Numbered from the stretch's first letter, positions 17,493-26,679 are shown. The stretch is 64,000 nucleotides of DNA from Poriferisodalis sp965221945 (GCF_965221945.1 NZ_OZ244925.1:3162001-3226000), one strand, 5' to 3'. Numbers and translations are program-made. Notes: generated from the sequence alone by a model not told the origin.

Positions 17493-18260
17493 TCAGCCAT
17501 TCACAGCAGCAATCACTGCTTCGATGAGACCGTCGTCGGAGGGGCGGGCGGCGACTGCGGCGACCGGCAGGCCAGCCTCGGTGCACGCAGCGGCAGTCGT
17601 GCTGCCGATGCACACCACCGCACCTCTCACCGGCTCACCGTCGATCTGGGTCAGGTGGCCCTGCACCGCAGACGGCGAGGCGAAGATCACCGCATCTGCG
17701 GTGGCCACATCGGCGATGAGGTGGTCCGACAGCGTCGGTGTGACCGTGCGGTACGCACTCACCGCCGTGACATTCCAGCCGCGGGCTGTCAAGCCGTCGA
17801 CGAGTTCAGGGCGGGCCTGCGCGGAGTGCGGCACGAAGCACGCATCGCCCGGGCGTGGATCTCCGAAGGCCGCGGCAAGCCCGACTGCGTCGTTGCGGTC
17901 GGGCACAAGGTTGGCCGGACGGTCCAGCTCGGCCTCGATGCGCGCTGCCGTCGAGGGTCCGACCGCCGCGACGCGGACCCGTGCGAAGCGCTTCCGCACA
18001 CCGCGACGATCGGCACGGGCGAGCGTTGCTGCGACCGCATTCGGTGACGTGAAAGCGACCCAGCTGAATTGCTCGAGCCGCAGCAGAGCGTCGTCGAGCG
18101 GCTGGCCGCCATCGAGCGGCGGCACCACCGCTATGGCTGGGGCAACCACCGGACGTGCGCCGTGACGGCGAAGGGCTTCAACCAACCCGCTGGCCTGGTG
18201 CGACGCCCGCGTCACGACGACCGTGCGGTCGGCCAGCACGTCGAGGCGCTTCTCAGTCAC
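17493..18260 (-). CDS. hemD: Uroporphyrinogen-III synthase
   Basis: 255 aa from GTG 18260, which overlaps the hemC end by 8 bp; longer starts would run deep into hemC. The HemD two-domain pattern is seen: RTVVVTRASHQASGLVEALR, WVAFTSPNAVAATLA, AVGPSTAARIE, and FASPSAVQGHL near the C-terminus. It closes hydroxymethylbilane to uroporphyrinogen III with inversion of ring D. HemD sequences are poorly conserved, so context with hemC carries weight. Confidence 0.92.
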   Translation of the reverse strand: MTEKRLDVLADRTVVVTRASHQASGLVEALRRHGARPVVAPAIAVVPPLDGGQPLDDALLRLEQFSWVAFTSPNAVAATLARADRRGVRKRFARVRVAAVGPSTAARIEAELDRPANLVPDRNDAVGLAAAFGDPRPGDACFVPHSAQARPELVDGLTARGWNVTAVSAYRTVTPTLSDHLIADVATADAVIFASPSAVQGHLTQIDGEPVRGAVVCIGSTTAAACTEAGLPVAAVAARPSDDGLIEAVIAAVNG

Positions 18261-19140
18261 CGCTTGTCCCTGTCCGAGCGAGCAGCTCGCGTGCGAGCGC
18301 CTCGCCGAGCGCTTCGCCGTCGAGGTCATTGCCAGAGGCGCGCGCAATCTCGGAGTGGTCGGGTGTTGCCAGTAGTGCCGTCATCTCGATGCTCCCGTCA
18401 GCGCCGGTGGTGGCGTAGGCCCCGGTGGGCAGCTCGCAACCGCCGCCGAGCGTTCGCAGAAAGGAGCGTTCTGCATGCACGCAACGTGTCGTGATCTGGT
18501 CGATGATCCCCGCAACTGCGGCAGCGGTGGCAACGTCGCCGTCCCGATGCTCGATTGCGATGGCGCCCTGCCCGACTTGGGGAACGAGCTCATCGGGACT
18601 GAATCGCTGCGCAATGCGGTGTGACTCGCCGAGACGCTCCAGCGCCACTGCGGCAACGATCACGGCGTCGATGTCTGGATTTTCCGCGGCGGCGATGCGG
18701 CGGGCCATGTTCCCGCGCAGGCCGGCGAAACGCAGATCGGGCCGCAGCGCCGCCAGTTGGCACTCGCGTCGTTGTGATCCGGTCGCGACGACTCCCCCGC
18801 GGGGAATCGCGTCGAGAGCCAGACCCACGAGCGCATCGCGCACGTCGCCTCGGCCAAGACAGCCCGCCAGCGTCAAGCCCGGGGTCGGCTCTGAGCGCAT
18901 GTCCTTCGCACTGTGCACCGCCACGTCGGCCCGTCCATCGAGCACCGCCGTCTGCACCTCGGTCACAAAGACACCCTGACCGGACATCTGCGAGATTGGT
19001 GTGGACAGATCCAGATCGCCGCTCGTCGAGACCGGCACGAGCTCGATGTCGGAAGGGGATGATCCGGCTGCCGTCAGCGCTGTCGCGACGGCGCGCGCCT
19101 GCCATAGTGCCAGCGGGCTCGATCGTGTCGCGATCCTCAC
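18253..19140 (-). CDS. hemC: Hydroxymethylbilane synthase (porphobilinogen deaminase)
   Basis: 295 aa. The N-terminus RIATRSSPLALWQA is diagnostic, with SAKDMRSEPTPGL (KD..P block) and GLRGNMARRI. The dipyrromethane-cofactor cysteine lies in LGGGCELPTGAYA. It joins four porphobilinogen units into hydroxymethylbilane. It is 11 bp downstream of hemA and overlaps hemD by 8 bp, an operon order usual in actinobacteria. Confidence 0.97.
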   Translation of the reverse strand: MRIATRSSPLALWQARAVATALTAAGSSPSDIELVPVSTSGDLDLSTPISQMSGQGVFVTEVQTAVLDGRADVAVHSAKDMRSEPTPGLTLAGCLGRGDVRDALVGLALDAIPRGGVVATGSQRRECQLAALRPDLRFAGLRGNMARRIAAAENPDIDAVIVAAVALERLGESHRIAQRFSPDELVPQVGQGAIAIEHRDGDVATAAAVAGIIDQITTRCVHAERSFLRTLGGGCELPTGAYATTGADGSIEMTALLATPDHSEIARASGNDLDGEALGEALARELLARTGTSGD

Positions 19141-19151
19141 GCGGTCAGGTT

Positions 19152-20411
19152 CTACAGATCGAACAGGTCGCGCACTGAGTCGGCGAGCCGGTCGCCCTTG
19201 GCCCTGCCCGCCGCAGACCGCAGGGCGACGGTGGGCTGATGCAGCAGCTTGTTGACGAGGGCCGTTGTCGCACGTTCGAGCGCTTCGCGAGCGTCGTCGT
19301 CGATTTCGGGGTGCGCGGCCAGCGCACGTTCGATTTCCCGCTTGCGCACCGCTTCTGCCTTGCCGCGCAGCGATTCGATGAGCGGCGCCATCTCTCGGGC
19401 GGTGCGATCCCCCGAGAAGCGCTCCGTCTCGGCGGCCAGGATGGACTCGACCGCCGCCACCTCCGCTTGCCTGCCGATCTGGCCCGCGTCGGCGAAGCGT
19501 GACAGGTCGTCCATGTCGAGCAGGGTGACACCCGGAATGCGAGCCACGGCCGGGTCGACATCGCGTGGCACGGCAATGTCGACGATCAGCAGGGGGCGTC
19601 CGGCACGTCGCTCGATGACCTCTCCCACGCTGGCGTGGTCCACGATGACCGACGTCGCTCCGGTCGAGGTCAGCAGCAGATCGACCTCGACGAGGGCGTC
19701 TTCGAGGTTCCCGAGCGGCAGATGGTGACCGCCGACACGCGCGGCCAGGGCCTCGGCGTGCGACGGGGTTCGATTTGCCACCTGCACCGCCGCCGGGCCC
19801 GCGGCTGCGACGGCAACGATCATCCCCTCGGCCATCTCGCCCGCTCCCACGACGAGCACCCGGCAGTCCTCGAGCGTGCCGAGGTATTCGATAGCCATGC
19901 TGACCGCTGCGTGACTGACCGAAGCGGTGCCCCGTGCGATCCCGGTCTCGGTGCGTGCGCGCTTGCCGGCGCTGATGCCGTGACGGAACAGCTGGTTGAG
20001 CACCGTGCCTGCGGTGCCCTCAGCACGCGCCGTGTCCCACGCAGTGCGCACCTGACCCAAGATCTCGTGCTCGCCGAGCACCGCCGACTCCAAGCCACTG
20101 GCCACACGGAAGAGGTGCCGCGCTGCGTCGTCGTCGTAGAGGACGTAGAGATGGTCGGACAGCTCGGCGGGCGCCGCGCCCGACAGCGTGCAAAAAAAGT
20201 CGCGCAGTTCCCCGAAGGCCGCATGGAACTTCTCGGCAACGACGTAGGCCTCGGTGCGGTTGCAGGTGGACACCACGACGGCTTCGCTGACGTTGGGGCA
20301 GCCGGCGAGATCACCAAGTCGTTTCGGCACGTCGGCGGTGGCAACCGTGCACCGCTCCAACAGTTCGAGAGGTGCGCTGCGGTGGCTCACGCCCATGACA
20401 ACGATGGACAC
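19152..20411 (-). CDS. hemA: Glutamyl-tRNA reductase
   Basis: 419 aa from GTG 20411, the start that opens into SIVVMGVSHRSAPLELLE. The catalytic Cys lies in VVSTCNRTEAYV. GLESAVLGEHEILGQVR, the NADP-binding VLVVGAGEMAEGM and a C-terminal dimerisation helix are also present. It reduces Glu-tRNA to glutamate-1-semialdehyde and so starts the C5 haem pathway. First gene of the hem cluster; the promoter should lie in 20412-20519. Confidence 0.96.
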   Translation of the reverse strand: MSIVVMGVSHRSAPLELLERCTVATADVPKRLGDLAGCPNVSEAVVVSTCNRTEAYVVAEKFHAAFGELRDFFCTLSGAAPAELSDHLYVLYDDDAARHLFRVASGLESAVLGEHEILGQVRTAWDTARAEGTAGTVLNQLFRHGISAGKRARTETGIARGTASVSHAAVSMAIEYLGTLEDCRVLVVGAGEMAEGMIVAVAAAGPAAVQVANRTPSHAEALAARVGGHHLPLGNLEDALVEVDLLLTSTGATSVIVDHASVGEVIERRAGRPLLIVDIAVPRDVDPAVARIPGVTLLDMDDLSRFADAGQIGRQAEVAAVESILAAETERFSGDRTAREMAPLIESLRGKAEAVRKREIERALAAHPEIDDDAREALERATTALVNKLLHQPTVALRSAAGRAKGDRLADSVRDLFDL

Positions 20412-20519
20412 GAGGACTACCCCGGGGTCGGGAATGCGGCCTGCACAGTCTCGCCGATCAGACACCCCGTTTCCACGCGATCGGGCAAATGTCGCGTAAG
20501 AAATATGGATCTGGGGCGC

Positions 20520-20609
20520 TCAGGCAAAGAAAAAGACCAACCGGATCGTGGCCGTGAGCAGGATGAGTGCAGCGAGCATGGCCAGCACGAGGGCGGTGCG
20601 GGGTCTCAT
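20520..20609 (-). CDS. 29-residue single-helix membrane peptide
   Basis: ATG 20609 to TGA 20520 encodes MRPRTALVLAMLAALILLTA, then TIRLVFFFA: a basic N-terminus followed by one hydrophobic helix. The ATG overlaps the stop of the SAM hydroxide adenosyltransferase as ATGA (20606-20609), so translation is coupled. Third codon positions are GC-rich, as in neighbouring genes. No family is recognised. It could be a small membrane regulator, or the frame could be fortuitous, but the overlap argues for a gene. Confidence 0.55.
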   Translation of the reverse strand: MRPRTALVLAMLAALILLTATIRLVFFFA

Positions 20610-21430
20610 GTCACCCTCCGCAGACGCACTTCGGTTCCCACATCGAAGCCGAGATGGTGTGCGCTCCCGCCCGCGACGGTGAGCTCGAGCAGGCCGTAGG
20701 GATCATCCGACAGTGCAAGGCTGCCCGTGCCTGCGGTGCCCGGCTCAGCCAGCTCGACCGATTGGGAGTTGGCCGCCGCCGAAACCCCGACGCTGGCGCT
20801 GGCAATCCATTCCGCGACGAGCTGCTGGCCGAGGGGTGCCAGCGTGTCGCGGTCCACATTGAGCTGCACCGTGCCCCAGCGCGTCACTGCGAGGACCTCT
20901 GCGGCCACCGAACCGTCGTCGGAGATGCGTGGCACGGCAACCAGCGAGGGCAGCAACGACGCCGGGTCGACCGGTGATCCCAGCGCCTCGATGGGCTCCC
21001 CTGCTGCGAGCCGGCCCGCTGCGGGTGCAAGCACGTCACGGGCCGGGTGCAGCACCGCTTGGTGGTCCGCGTCGCCGCCATCGGAGATCCGGACTGCTGC
21101 GTCCGCGCCGCCCACCGCTGCAGTGGCTGCAGCCAGCACGCCATTGTCAGGGCCGACCAGCATCGACTGGCCGCCGCCGACCGATACCGCTATTGCGGGT
21201 CGGTCCAGCAGCCGACCCACAGATGCCAACACAACGCCCGGGGCGAGATGCTGCACGCTGCGCACCAGCATCAACGCCGCCGTGCGCGTGTCGCCCGGGT
21301 CGATCTCGTGGCACAGGTCGATGACAGCCGCGTGAGGCGCGGCTTGGCGCAGGATCGAATGGATGACGCCCACCGATTCGTCTGTGGTACCCAGATCGCT
21401 CAGGCAGGTGACGGTGTCGAAGCCCGTCAT
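20606..21430 (-). CDS. SAM hydroxide adenosyltransferase (DUF62) family protein
   Basis: 274 aa from ATG 21430. The N-terminus VTCLSDLGTTDESVGVIHS matches the family TDFGTxDxYVG block. HEIDPGDTRTAALML carries the expected Asp/Arg, VGPDNGVL is conserved, and the HxxRD block appears as LHPARDVLAPAAG. The family hydrolyses SAM to adenosine and methionine or is related to halogenating enzymes. The usual DPGVGT block reads VGRLLD, so this is a divergent member and activity is uncertain. It lies between proC and a 29-aa peptide gene. Confidence 0.8.
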   Translation of the reverse strand: MTGFDTVTCLSDLGTTDESVGVIHSILRQAAPHAAVIDLCHEIDPGDTRTAALMLVRSVQHLAPGVVLASVGRLLDRPAIAVSVGGGQSMLVGPDNGVLAAATAAVGGADAAVRISDGGDADHQAVLHPARDVLAPAAGRLAAGEPIEALGSPVDPASLLPSLVAVPRISDDGSVAAEVLAVTRWGTVQLNVDRDTLAPLGQQLVAEWIASASVGVSAAANSQSVELAEPGTAGTGSLALSDDPYGLLELTVAGGSAHHLGFDVGTEVRLRRVT

Positions 21431-21461
21431 CTCGGGTCGCCGGTCCTCGTTCGGCCTTCGA

Positions 21462-22253
21462 TCACGCTTTGCCGAGTTCGGCCGACCGGCGGGTCGCCGC
21501 CTCGACGGCCGCAGCAAACGCGGCCCGTACGCCATGGCGTTCCAGTTCCCGGAGCCCGGCCGCAGTCGTGCCGCCAGGCGAGGTCACGTCGGCCCGTAGG
21601 TCGGCAGGCGAACGCCCTTCGGCCAGCAACGTCGCAGCGCCCAGCAAGGTCTGGTTGGCCAACTCGGCCGCCACCGGGCGGGTCAGGCCCATGAGCACGC
21701 CCGCTTCGATCATCGCCTCGGCGACAAGGAAGACATACGCCGGACCGGAGCCAGACAGGCCGGTGACAGCGTCCATCAAGTGCTCCGAAACTCGCACGAC
21801 GCTGCCCACTGAGCCGAGGATCTCGCTGGCCCATGCGAAGTCCGCATCGGTTGCCTGATCGTTTCCGCAGATTGCCGCCGCACCTTGCGACACCAGCGCA
21901 GGCGTATTGGGCATCGCACGCACGATGGGGGTGTCGCTGCCAGCAGCATTGCCCAGCGACCTCAGAGTGACCCCGGCGGCAATCGAGAGGATGCGGTCGG
22001 TGCCGACAGCAGTGACGGCACCCGCGACAGCCGGGATCACGTCGGGCTTGGTTGCCAGAATGGCACCGGTCGAAGCCACGACGTCGTCCGAGGTCGACAC
22101 GCCGTAGCGGCCGGCCAGTTCATCCCGGCGAGCCGAGATCGGTTCGACTACGCAGATTGTCTCAGCGCTGCGACCAGCCGCGAGCAGTCCGCCGAGCAGC
22201 GCCTCGCCCATCTTGCCGCCACCCACGATGAGCAGTTCGACCACCTCAGCCAT
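21462..22253 (-). CDS. proC: Pyrroline-5-carboxylate reductase
   Basis: 263 aa. NAD(P) motif LLIVGGGKMGEALLGGLLA at the N-terminus; the central VRAMPNTPALV and the C-terminal family signature LSGSGPAYVFLVAEAM, then ELANQTLLGAATLL and SPGGTTAAGL, are all clear. It makes the last step of proline synthesis. 31 bp separate it from the downstream SAM hydroxide adenosyltransferase gene. Confidence 0.96.
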   Translation of the reverse strand: MAEVVELLIVGGGKMGEALLGGLLAAGRSAETICVVEPISARRDELAGRYGVSTSDDVVASTGAILATKPDVIPAVAGAVTAVGTDRILSIAAGVTLRSLGNAAGSDTPIVRAMPNTPALVSQGAAAICGNDQATDADFAWASEILGSVGSVVRVSEHLMDAVTGLSGSGPAYVFLVAEAMIEAGVLMGLTRPVAAELANQTLLGAATLLAEGRSPADLRADVTSPGGTTAAGLRELERHGVRAAFAAAVEAATRRSAELGKA

Positions 22254-22370
22254 GGGATCAAGGTACCGGACCGCATCCGAACCTCTTCCGCCGAGGTTTC
22301 CGATGTCGTCAGCATCGAATGTCGGGCTCAGGCGATCTCCGGGATCTCACGAGGGGCCTGAACACACGGT

Positions 22371-22430
22371 GCCGGGGCACTCGCCGTGAGTGGGGCACTT
22401 CCCTGCATGCCTGCTGGCGAATGCCCCGGC
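22371..22430 (-). terminator. Long hairpin downstream of the mshA-ybjN unit
   Basis: GCCGGGGCACTCGCC (22371-22385) pairs with GGCGAATGCCCCGGC (22416-22430), 15 bp with one mismatch, loop of 30 nt. It lies in the 229-bp gap between the ybjN-like stop and the proC start. No T-run follows, as in many high-GC hairpin terminators. Nothing else is visible in the gap. Confidence 0.5.
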
Positions 22431-22482
22431 AAGGGCTAAATCAATCAGAAGACAATGAAAGCCGTCAAATGAATTTCGGGAT

Positions 22483-22959
22483 CTACTTCTGGAAGCCCAG
22501 GCGAAGCAGCGTCGTGAAGTCGCGCTCGATGTACGCCCAGAGTGACCCGACGATCCGATCCAGTTCGTCCTCGTCGACGCAATGCGTCGGCAGCTCACCC
22601 GTCAGGTACAGCGCATCTTCGGCGCCGATGCCGTACTGGGCGCCCACAAGCGCGTAATTGCGGCGCAGGACGAAGTCGGCCACCTGGTCTGGTCGCTGCG
22701 GAGGAGCTGGGAGCACGTAGGACTCGTAGGCCAACGTGCGTTGACGCAGCGTCAGCCAAATGGCAATCACGTCACGGGACTCCCCCGCCAGGCGCACGTA
22801 CCAGCGGCGCGGCACTGCATCGTCCCGGGTCACGTCAATCAACATGGGGCGCTCGTCGGGAGCGCCTTCGGCCTGTGAGCGAGCCCACTGCGCCAGCCAG
22901 GCATCCATGCGAGCTTCGAGCTGATCAAGTTCGGCGTCGGTGGCCGGGCGACGGGTCAT
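22483..22959 (-). CDS. YbjN-family protein
   Basis: 158 aa. Pattern RRWYVRLAGESRDVIAIWLT, then LRQRTLAYESYVLP, then DFVLRRNYALVGAQYGIGAED, then LYLTGELPTH, typical of the YbjN/sensory-regulator (secretion-chaperone-like) fold in actinobacteria. It starts 19 bp after the mshA stop. In mycobacteria a gene of this family also directly follows mshA. Biochemical role unknown. Confidence 0.8.
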   Translation of the reverse strand: MTRRPATDAELDQLEARMDAWLAQWARSQAEGAPDERPMLIDVTRDDAVPRRWYVRLAGESRDVIAIWLTLRQRTLAYESYVLPAPPQRPDQVADFVLRRNYALVGAQYGIGAEDALYLTGELPTHCVDEDELDRIVGSLWAYIERDFTTLLRLGFQK

Positions 22960-22978
22960 GAGTTGGTGCCCGGGTGAC

Positions 22979-24307
22979 TCACACGCAGGCAACGAGTTCG
23001 CGGCGCGCCGCGGTGTCAAGTGCTTCGAGAGCCGCAGTCGCGCTCGCGCGCCAGCTGAAGCGTTCCGCGCGGCGAGAGCCGGCATCGCCGAGGCGCAGCG
23101 CCAGCAGCGGATCGGTGAGGATGTCGGTGACCCGGCGGGCGTACGCGTCGGCGTCACGGCCGGCGATGAGATACCCGGTCTGGCTCTCGACGACGTTGTC
23201 GCGCAGGCCGCCCACATCGGACGCGACCACGGGTGTCCCGCAGGCAGCGGCCTCGAGCGCAACCAGGCCGAACGATTCCGAGCGGCTCGGCACCAGGCAC
23301 ACATCGGCTGCTCGGTAGTAGGTCGACAGCAGGTGATGCGGGAGCGGCTCGACGAACCGCACATGGTCAGCGACCGACAGATCGTCAGCCATGGCCCTCA
23401 ACCGAGCCAGCGTGGACTCGCCTTGCGGACCGCTGGGTCCTCCCACGATGACCAGCTGGGCTTGGGCTCCGTCGGAAGAAGCGACTCTTGTGGCTGCAAG
23501 GGTCTCGACGGCCAGTTCGGCGCCCTTGAGCGGCTGGAGACGGCCGACGAACAGGAGCACCGGTCCGGGCGGAAGCCCGATCGCCGCCCGCGCCGCGTGG
23601 CGCTGACCGGGCGCGAACATGGCCCGGTTTACGCCGGGGGTCAGCACATGGACCCGTTCAAACGGAACGTCGTACAGCGACTGCAGCTGGCTGGCCTCGG
23701 CGTCTCCCGAGGTGAACACGGCGTCGGCACAGTCGATGATGCGCTGTTCTGCATCGCCGCGGTGGCGCGGTTCGGCATCACCGGTGCTCGTCTTGACGCG
23801 CCCCAATGTGTGAAAGGTGACCGCGAGGGGCACGTCGAGGCGGTGCTTCAATTCGTGTCCCGCCATGCCGCTCAGCCAGTAGTGCGCGTGGATGGCATCG
23901 ACCGGTCGGCGAACGAGATGCTCGGCGATTTGGTCAACAAACGTTGCGACCACCGCTGGCATGTCGTCCTTGTCGAGCGAGGGAGCGCCAGCATCGACAT
24001 GGGTGACGCGCACCCCAGGTTCCACATCCACCGCATCGGGCTGTGACGGATCGGTGCGCCGGGTGTAGATGTCGCACTCGACGCCGAGATGCGCCAACGC
24101 CGCGGTGAGTTCACGCACGTAGACGTTCAAACCGCCGCCATCGCCGCTGCCGGGCTGGTGCAACGGCGAGGTGTGCATGCACAGCACCGCTACCGATGAG
24201 ACGCGTCCAGGTTCGCGAGATGCCCGCCGATCCGGGGCATCGCTGCGGGGTAGCCGAGTCGCCGGATACCCGGAATCGTCCGATGCGGTGGGGGCCACAG
24301 CCGACAA
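22979..24307 (-). CDS. mshA: D-inositol-3-phosphate glycosyltransferase (mycothiol biosynthesis)
   Basis: 442 aa. GT-B glycosyltransferase family 4. Diagnostic blocks are SPLHQPGSGDGGGLNVYVRE, IHAHYWLSGMAGHELKHRLD, TFHTLGRVK, LLFVGRLQPLKGAE and the donor-site PSRSESFGLVALEAAACGTPVV. It attaches GlcNAc to inositol-3-phosphate, the first step of mycothiol. The N-terminal 36 residues are unlike the family, and the listed TTG start is uncertain; GTG 24298 is another option. Confidence 0.92.
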   Translation of the reverse strand: MSAVAPTASDDSGYPATRLPRSDAPDRRASREPGRVSSVAVLCMHTSPLHQPGSGDGGGLNVYVRELTAALAHLGVECDIYTRRTDPSQPDAVDVEPGVRVTHVDAGAPSLDKDDMPAVVATFVDQIAEHLVRRPVDAIHAHYWLSGMAGHELKHRLDVPLAVTFHTLGRVKTSTGDAEPRHRGDAEQRIIDCADAVFTSGDAEASQLQSLYDVPFERVHVLTPGVNRAMFAPGQRHAARAAIGLPPGPVLLFVGRLQPLKGAELAVETLAATRVASSDGAQAQLVIVGGPSGPQGESTLARLRAMADDLSVADHVRFVEPLPHHLLSTYYRAADVCLVPSRSESFGLVALEAAACGTPVVASDVGGLRDNVVESQTGYLIAGRDADAYARRVTDILTDPLLALRLGDAGSRRAERFSWRASATAALEALDTAARRELVACV

Positions 24308-24385
24308 CGCTACGCAGATCGTCCGTCCAGCACTAACGGGTCGGCAGTGTTAGCGGTCTCGCCCGGTTCGCGCCGATTCGAATGC

Positions 24386-25399
24386 TCAGATGGCAAGCAG
24401 ACCCAGCCCCCACATCCAAACCAGCGCGGTCACGCTCAGCGAATCGATCCTGCGCACTGCCCACTCCCCACTCAGTCGCAGCCACGCCCGTTCACGCGCT
24501 CGGGGGCGCTGGCCTGCTCGGGAATCGGCCGGTGCTTGGTTCGCGGAGTTCGGCGAATCCGCCGGCCGGCGCCGCGGCCGCGCCGCGAAAGCCGTGATGG
24601 GCCGGGCTACGGCGGGTCCGATCGCCAGTGTCAGCGCGGCAAGAGCACCGAACTCGATGACGTCAGAGGGTGCGAACGGCGGCACGCTCAGACCGGTCAG
24701 CGCAAAGATGGCGATCACGGCCGCGACCAGTCCCACAAAGGGGCCCCGCACTCCCGGTGGCCGCCCCGCCGCGGTGAGGTGAGCGGCCGCGTCGTAGGCA
24801 GCCGCAGCAGTTACCAGCACCAGGACCGCACCGAGCGAGTACCGAGCAATCGCTGCCGAGCACGCGGCGGCGACCCCGACGTGCATCCAGGTGCGAATCA
24901 ACAGCCCTGCACGAGCCAGAACAGCCGGTGGCAGTGCATTTTCGCTGGCGGTTGCGTCGGCGCCGCCGCGTCTGGCTCGCAACGCCCCGACCACGATGAA
25001 GCTGGCAATGACCGCCGCTCCGAGCACCGCGCCCGCGAGCCGTGTGTCGAGGACGCCCGCGAATCCAACTGCACCAGCGAGCGCGGCAGCCGGCAATCGA
25101 TGGTTCACCTCGAGCGTGGCCGGCGCGGCACGTGTGTCATCGCCGTGCGGCTGGGACATTGCGTCGGCACGGCCGCGAACGCTTGCCGCCTGCCAGGCCC
25201 CAAGCACGGCAATCGCCGTCATGAACAGCCCAAACGTCAACGCCCCTGCCCAGATGGCTGCCACTTGCGCGGCGTACCACAGGATTCCCGCACCGATGCT
25301 GGCGTCACGTAAGGCCGCTGCGGGACCGAGCCACAGCACGGCTGCCGGGATGTGCGCCGGTGCTCGGTGAGGCGTCGCCACCGTGTCGCCGCCGCTCAA
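24386..25399 (-). CDS. Polytopic membrane protein of unknown function
   Basis: 337 aa with about eight hydrophobic segments spread over the whole length and an Ala-rich composition. The ending RRIDSLSVTALVWMWGLGLLAI is hydrophobic. No family motif is recognised. It overlaps the upstream MoaD/ThiS-like gene as ATGA (25396-25399), so it is translationally coupled to it. Confidence 0.65.
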   Translation of the reverse strand: MSGGDTVATPHRAPAHIPAAVLWLGPAAALRDASIGAGILWYAAQVAAIWAGALTFGLFMTAIAVLGAWQAASVRGRADAMSQPHGDDTRAAPATLEVNHRLPAAALAGAVGFAGVLDTRLAGAVLGAAVIASFIVVGALRARRGGADATASENALPPAVLARAGLLIRTWMHVGVAAACSAAIARYSLGAVLVLVTAAAAYDAAAHLTAAGRPPGVRGPFVGLVAAVIAIFALTGLSVPPFAPSDVIEFGALAALTLAIGPAVARPITAFAARPRRRPADSPNSANQAPADSRAGQRPRARERAWLRLSGEWAVRRIDSLSVTALVWMWGLGLLAI

Positions 25400-25638
25400 C
25401 CGCCCGACACCGGCGGCAGAATGGCAATCTCGTCGCCGGCGCTGAGACGCGACTCGGGATCTGCGGGTTCGCCGTTCAGCCAGACGCGGCTGGCTGCCAA
25501 TACGGCGCTGAAACCTTCGCCAAAGTTCGCCTTGGCCCAGTCGAGCGCGTCGGCAACCGACGACGCCTCGGTCTGGGTGCGGCCGACGCCGGCTGCCTCG
25601 CGCGCCCCCGCAAAAAGGCGGATCGTCACCGTCGGCAT
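25396..25638 (-). CDS. MoaD/ThiS-family sulfur carrier
   Basis: 80 aa. Ubiquitin-like pattern: TVTIRLFAGAREAAGV, VWLNGEP, LSAGDEIAILPPVSGG, with the C-terminal Gly-Gly that is thiocarboxylated in these carriers. Family members hand sulfur to molybdopterin or thiazole synthesis. No moaE, moeB or thiG is in the window, so which pathway it serves is open. Confidence 0.88.
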   Translation of the reverse strand: MPTVTIRLFAGAREAAGVGRTQTEASSVADALDWAKANFGEGFSAVLAASRVWLNGEPADPESRLSAGDEIAILPPVSGG

Positions 25639-25689
25639 CGCCGCGATGCTACCGATCGTCTCTGCGACGGCCCGCTACGGTCAGGCGCC

Positions 25690-26394
25690 GTGACACAGCA
25701 TTCAGAGTTGCTGGCGGTGCGCCATGGCCAGTCCGAGTGGAATCTGCGCGGTCGCTGGCAGGGACAGGCCGACCCGCCCCTGACAGGTCTCGGAGAGCGG
25801 CAAGCGGAGATTGCCGCCGACGCCCTGGCAACAGCGCTCGCAGCTGAGGACGACAGTTGGCGCACCCCGGTGATGGGTGGTCGCGACCTGCACACCGGTC
25901 GAGGGGCCTTCGATCTGCCGACATTCGACCTCATCGTGTCCAGCGACCTGCAGCGGGCACGCCGGACCGCCGAGATCATCGCGAAGCAGCTCAGCGTCAG
26001 CGACGTCGTGGCCGACGAAGCATTGCGTGAGCGCAGTGCCGGACCGTGGGAGGGCCTCACCCGGACCGAGATCGACGAAGGCTGGCCCGGCGACATCGCT
26101 GCCCGGCGGTGGCCGCCCGGCTTCGAGTCCGAGGACAGCATCGCCCGACGCCTGCTGCCCGCGCTGCAGCGACACCTGTCGGTCTGCGGCCGAGTGCTGC
26201 TCGTCGGACACGCCGGCGTGCTCAAGACCATCGATGCCCGCGTCGGTCTCGGCGACGAGCGGATGCCGAATCTGGCAGGACGGTGGTTCTGGCTTGACGG
26301 AGCCGCTGCAGATGCGAAGTGGTCGTGGGATCAGCTCGAGCCCCGCAACAGAGTCGAGTTGGTGTCCTCCGACGTCGACCTCATGATCGAGTAG
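25690..26394 (+). CDS. Histidine phosphatase (phosphoglycerate-mutase-like) family protein
   Basis: 234 aa from GTG 25690. The catalytic RHG motif is in LLAVRHGQSEWNLRGRWQG. SSDLQRARRTAEI and the second His in VLLVGHAGVLKT are present. An insertion of about 25 residues (GGRDLHTGRGAFDLPT) lies before the SDLxRA block. The family covers phosphoglycerate mutases and small-molecule phosphatases. The first GTG that gives a family-length N-terminus was chosen. Confidence 0.88.
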   Translation: MTQHSELLAVRHGQSEWNLRGRWQGQADPPLTGLGERQAEIAADALATALAAEDDSWRTPVMGGRDLHTGRGAFDLPTFDLIVSSDLQRARRTAEIIAKQLSVSDVVADEALRERSAGPWEGLTRTEIDEGWPGDIAARRWPPGFESEDSIARRLLPALQRHLSVCGRVLLVGHAGVLKTIDARVGLGDERMPNLAGRWFWLDGAAADAKWSWDQLEPRNRVELVSSDVDLMIE

Positions 26395-26433
26395 CTGCGC
26401 CCATTTGCTTCGGCGCGCGCTCGGGACCTGTCG

Positions 26434-26679
26434 TCAGCGCTCAACAAGCCAGGACGTTGCAGCTGCGGGGTCGACATTGGCGTCCGCCAGCAGGCCCAAG
26501 GTCCGTTCAGCTCGTGCAAGGTCGTCCTCCATGGCGTCGAGCTCAGCGTCGTTCAGCAGCTCCGACCCTGTCGGCGAAGTCTGCGCAGAGACCAGTGGAG
26601 ACGACTCTTCGGGCACCGACGTCAGGCTAGAGCGAGAATCCTCGCCAGTAGCCTCGACACGAGTGCCGGAGCGCCGCAT
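26434..26679 (-). CDS. Small acidic hypothetical protein
   Basis: 81 aa: a low-complexity Ser/Thr-rich N-terminal half, then LNDAELDAMEDDLARAERTLGLLAD, an amphipathic acidic helix, and a short tail. The helix recalls the coiled-coil of DksA/TraR-like actinobacterial proteins but no zinc-finger cysteines are present. It ends downstream of and convergent with the phosphatase gene, and it starts 17 bp from tRNA-Lys. Function unknown. Confidence 0.5.
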   Translation of the reverse strand: MRRSGTRVEATGEDSRSSLTSVPEESSPLVSAQTSPTGSELLNDAELDAMEDDLARAERTLGLLADANVDPAAATSWLVER

